Source of the DNA: an uncultured Pseudomonadota bacterium
GTDB taxonomy: Bacteria; Pseudomonadota; Alphaproteobacteria; RUG11792
Direction: 5' to 3'
Assembly: GCA_902796745.1 (NCBI GenBank)
Contig: CADBQC010000047.1
Location: 1-6,356, forward strand
DNA: 6,356 nt
A program made the translations under genes and the position numbers. The notes under the pieces were generated by a model, which saw only the letters and a list, made by a program, of their open reading frames with translations, was not told the origin of the DNA and ran no database searches. Each line of letters starts with the position of its first letter. Position 1 is the stretch's first letter. This document shows, in pieces, positions 4,935 through 6,356 of this stretch.

Positions 4935-6250
4935 CAAACTATTTTCCCCATCACAGAATTTTCCCCAGCTTTTTCTATATAAACATCATTAAACTTTCCA
5001 ATCAAGTTTATCTGACTTTCAACAATAACTGATTGTAGATATACATTTTTTCCAATATACTGATTTGGTTTTCGACCACGTCTTTCAAATAACACTTCCT
5101 GTGTGCTTCCAATTAAGGCATTATTGTGGTATATCTGCGAATTTATTAAAGTTTTTTGTAAAATAGCTAAACGTTTTTCTTTAACAGTTTCAGGGATTTG
5201 TCCTGGCATTGTATCTGCTGGTGTGTTTTTTCTGCGACTGTATTTGAAAGAAAATGAAATTGTATAGTTCACTTGCTCTGCAAGTTTAACAGTATCCTCG
5301 AATTCTTCTTCAGTTTCAGTTGGAAATCCAACGATAAAGTCAGAAGAAAACTGAATATTTGGACATATATCGCGAAATTTCACGATTTTATCTAGGTATT
5401 CTTGTGCTGTATGTCCCCTGTTCATAGCTTTTAAAATCCGATCATTGCCAGACTGTACTGGTATATGTGCAAATGGCACTAATACCGGCGTTTCAGCATG
5501 AATTTGCATCAGCTCAGTTGTGAAATCTTTTGGATGAGATGTCGTATACCTGAGACGTTTCAGACCGTCTAATACTGCTATTTCCTGTATCAATCTCTCT
5601 AATCGCCAAGTTCCTTTAGGTTGTCCAATGCTCACATATGGAGCTTCTCCGTGGTATGAATTCACGTTTTGCCCGATCAATGTGATTTCCTTTGCTCCAT
5701 TTGCCAGCAATTCTTTTACTTCATCAAGCACATCCTTTGCCGATCTTGAATATTCCCTGCCTCGAGTATATGGCACCACACAATATGTGCAAAAATTGTC
5801 GCATCCTTCTTGAATAGTCACAAATTCGCTAAACGATACATTTTTTCTCTTCGGTAAACAATCAAATTTCTGAGCTTGGTCAAAGTCTATATCCAAAATT
5901 TTGCTTTTAGCTCCGCTCAGAATTTCCCCTATATGTTCAGGTAAGCGGTGGTATGCCTGAGCTCCGAATGAAATGTTAATATGTTTATATCTAAAAATAT
6001 TTTCCTTTTCGGCTTGTGATACACATCCTCCGACAGCAATTACCTTGGTATTTTCGTTTCTTAAAAGTCCGATATTGGAAAACAACTTTTGTACTGCTCG
6101 AGCTCTGATATTGCAAGTGTAGAATACCAAAATATCAGCTTCGCTCGCATCGGTTGCTTTTTCGTAGCCATTGTCCACTAGCAAATCAGCCATACGCCTG
6201 GCATCATAGACGTTCATCTGGCAACCAAAAACTTCTATGTGAAACTTCAT
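4934..6250 (-). CDS. miaB: tRNA-2-methylthio-N6-dimethylallyladenosine synthase
   Basis: Radical-SAM enzyme that adds a methylthio group to i6A37 of tRNAs reading UNN codons, using two 4Fe-4S clusters. The N-terminal methylthiotransferase domain carries C10 (FGCQMN), C46 (YTCNIRARA) and C76 (VGGCVSQ), ligands of the second cluster. The radical-SAM CxxxCxxC is C150, C154 and C157 (GCDNFCTYCVVPYTRGRE). HIPVQSGNDRILKAMNRGHT (262-281) and DFIVGFPTET (304-313) are typical of MiaB. A TRAM RNA-binding domain fills about 372-438. The 438-residue length is normal. The residue before C46 is Tyr where NTC is the usual MiaB form. The ATG lies 3 nt after the stop of the upstream LON-like gene with only a poor ribosome-binding site, suggesting coupling. 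The TGA stop overlaps the ybeY ATG. Confidence 0.97.
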   Translation of the reverse strand: MKFHIEVFGCQMNVYDARRMADLLVDNGYEKATDASEADILVFYTCNIRARAVQKLFSNIGLLRNENTKVIAVGGCVSQAEKENIFRYKHINISFGAQAYHRLPEHIGEILSGAKSKILDIDFDQAQKFDCLPKRKNVSFSEFVTIQEGCDNFCTYCVVPYTRGREYSRSAKDVLDEVKELLANGAKEITLIGQNVNSYHGEAPYVSIGQPKGTWRLERLIQEIAVLDGLKRLRYTTSHPKDFTTELMQIHAETPVLVPFAHIPVQSGNDRILKAMNRGHTAQEYLDKIVKFRDICPNIQFSSDFIVGFPTETEEEFEDTVKLAEQVNYTISFSFKYSRRKNTPADTMPGQIPETVKEKRLAILQKTLINSQIYHNNALIGSTQEVLFERRGRKPNQYIGKNVYLQSVIVESQINLIGKFNDVYIEKAGENSVMGKIV

Positions 6251-6253
6251 GAC

Positions 6254-6356
6254 TTAATTTACCGTACTTATCGTATTGTATCGATCATATGAATTTATCT
6301 CAATCATTCTGGTAATCATGTCTGTCCGTTCCTTAAAATCAACAGTTTCTAATAGC
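6254..6356 (-). CDS. C-terminus of a probable LON-domain protein (partial)
   Basis: Reading the - strand from the window edge in one frame gives 33 codons and a TAA at 6256-6254; the 5' part lies outside the window. The visible start of the tail, LLETVDFKERTDMITRMIE, resembles the end of the LON substrate-binding domain, where a short helix of the type LLE-xxD-xxxR-xxxL-xxLLE closes the fold in single-domain LON proteins of alphaproteobacteria. A short polar extension follows. This is judged from a short stretch only. The other two frames on this strand do not give an open tail continuing to miaB. The stop is 3 nt before the miaB ATG, so it is the upstream member of the same operon. Confidence 0.5.
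   Translation of the reverse strand, partial: LLETVDFKERTDMITRMIEINSYDRYNTISTVN

Noticed and set aside
1..6356. Mobile element, integration at the tRNA, CRISPR or defence island
   Set aside because: No integrase, transposase, direct repeat of the tRNA 3' end, or repeat-spacer array was found; all protein genes are recognisable housekeeping families.

Overview
This AT-rich window reads as ordinary bacterial chromosome, most likely from an alphaproteobacterium, possibly a reduced or host-associated lineage. The clues are the long-form HPF, the alphaproteobacterial-style LysC (GAKVLQ where many others have GAKVLH), the short MlaD ending in an NLEKLIDKF-like tail, and the miaB–ybeY–corC gene group. 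The assignment is inference from family resemblance. No mobile element, CRISPR array, phage gene or defence system is visible.

Left part, + strand (1-2669). A tRNA-Leu(CAA) lacking only its first base at the window edge is followed by a 335-base gap without a protein gene of normal size. Within that gap, a good sigma70-type promoter (203-231) would start transcription exactly at a 13-bp perfect inverted repeat (238-250 with 316-328). This makes a candidate small structured RNA or 5' leader, with an ACCTCCT anti-Shine-Dalgarno-like heptamer in its loop. Next come mlaD (MCE-domain lipid transport subunit), then hpf (ribosome hibernation factor, long form) and lysC (aspartokinase). The last two share one base at a TAATG stop/start.

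Right part, - strand (6356-2666). Five genes form one tight run: the last 33 codons of a probable LON-domain protein, miaB (tRNA ms2i6A methylthiotransferase), ybeY (rRNA-maturation endoribonuclease), corC/tlyC (CBS-domain protein) and a stand-alone PolA-type 5'-3' exonuclease. Gene junctions are 3 nt, a 1-base overlap (TGATG), 3 nt and 1 nt. The usual alphaproteobacterial order is miaB-phoH-ybeY-corC-lnt; here phoH is missing from its slot and the exonuclease sits where lnt is often found.

The two halves converge and overlap by four bases (TTAA, 2666-2669), so lysC and the exonuclease each have a TAA on opposite strands of one palindrome, with no recognisable terminator between them. Themes are translation (tRNA-Leu, MiaB, YbeY, HPF), envelope (MlaD, LysC through diaminopimelate supply, possibly CorC) and DNA repair or replication (exonuclease). 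The tRNA-Leu(CAA) carries A36-A37-A38, the signature of a MiaA/MiaB substrate, so a likely substrate and its modifying enzyme are both in the window.
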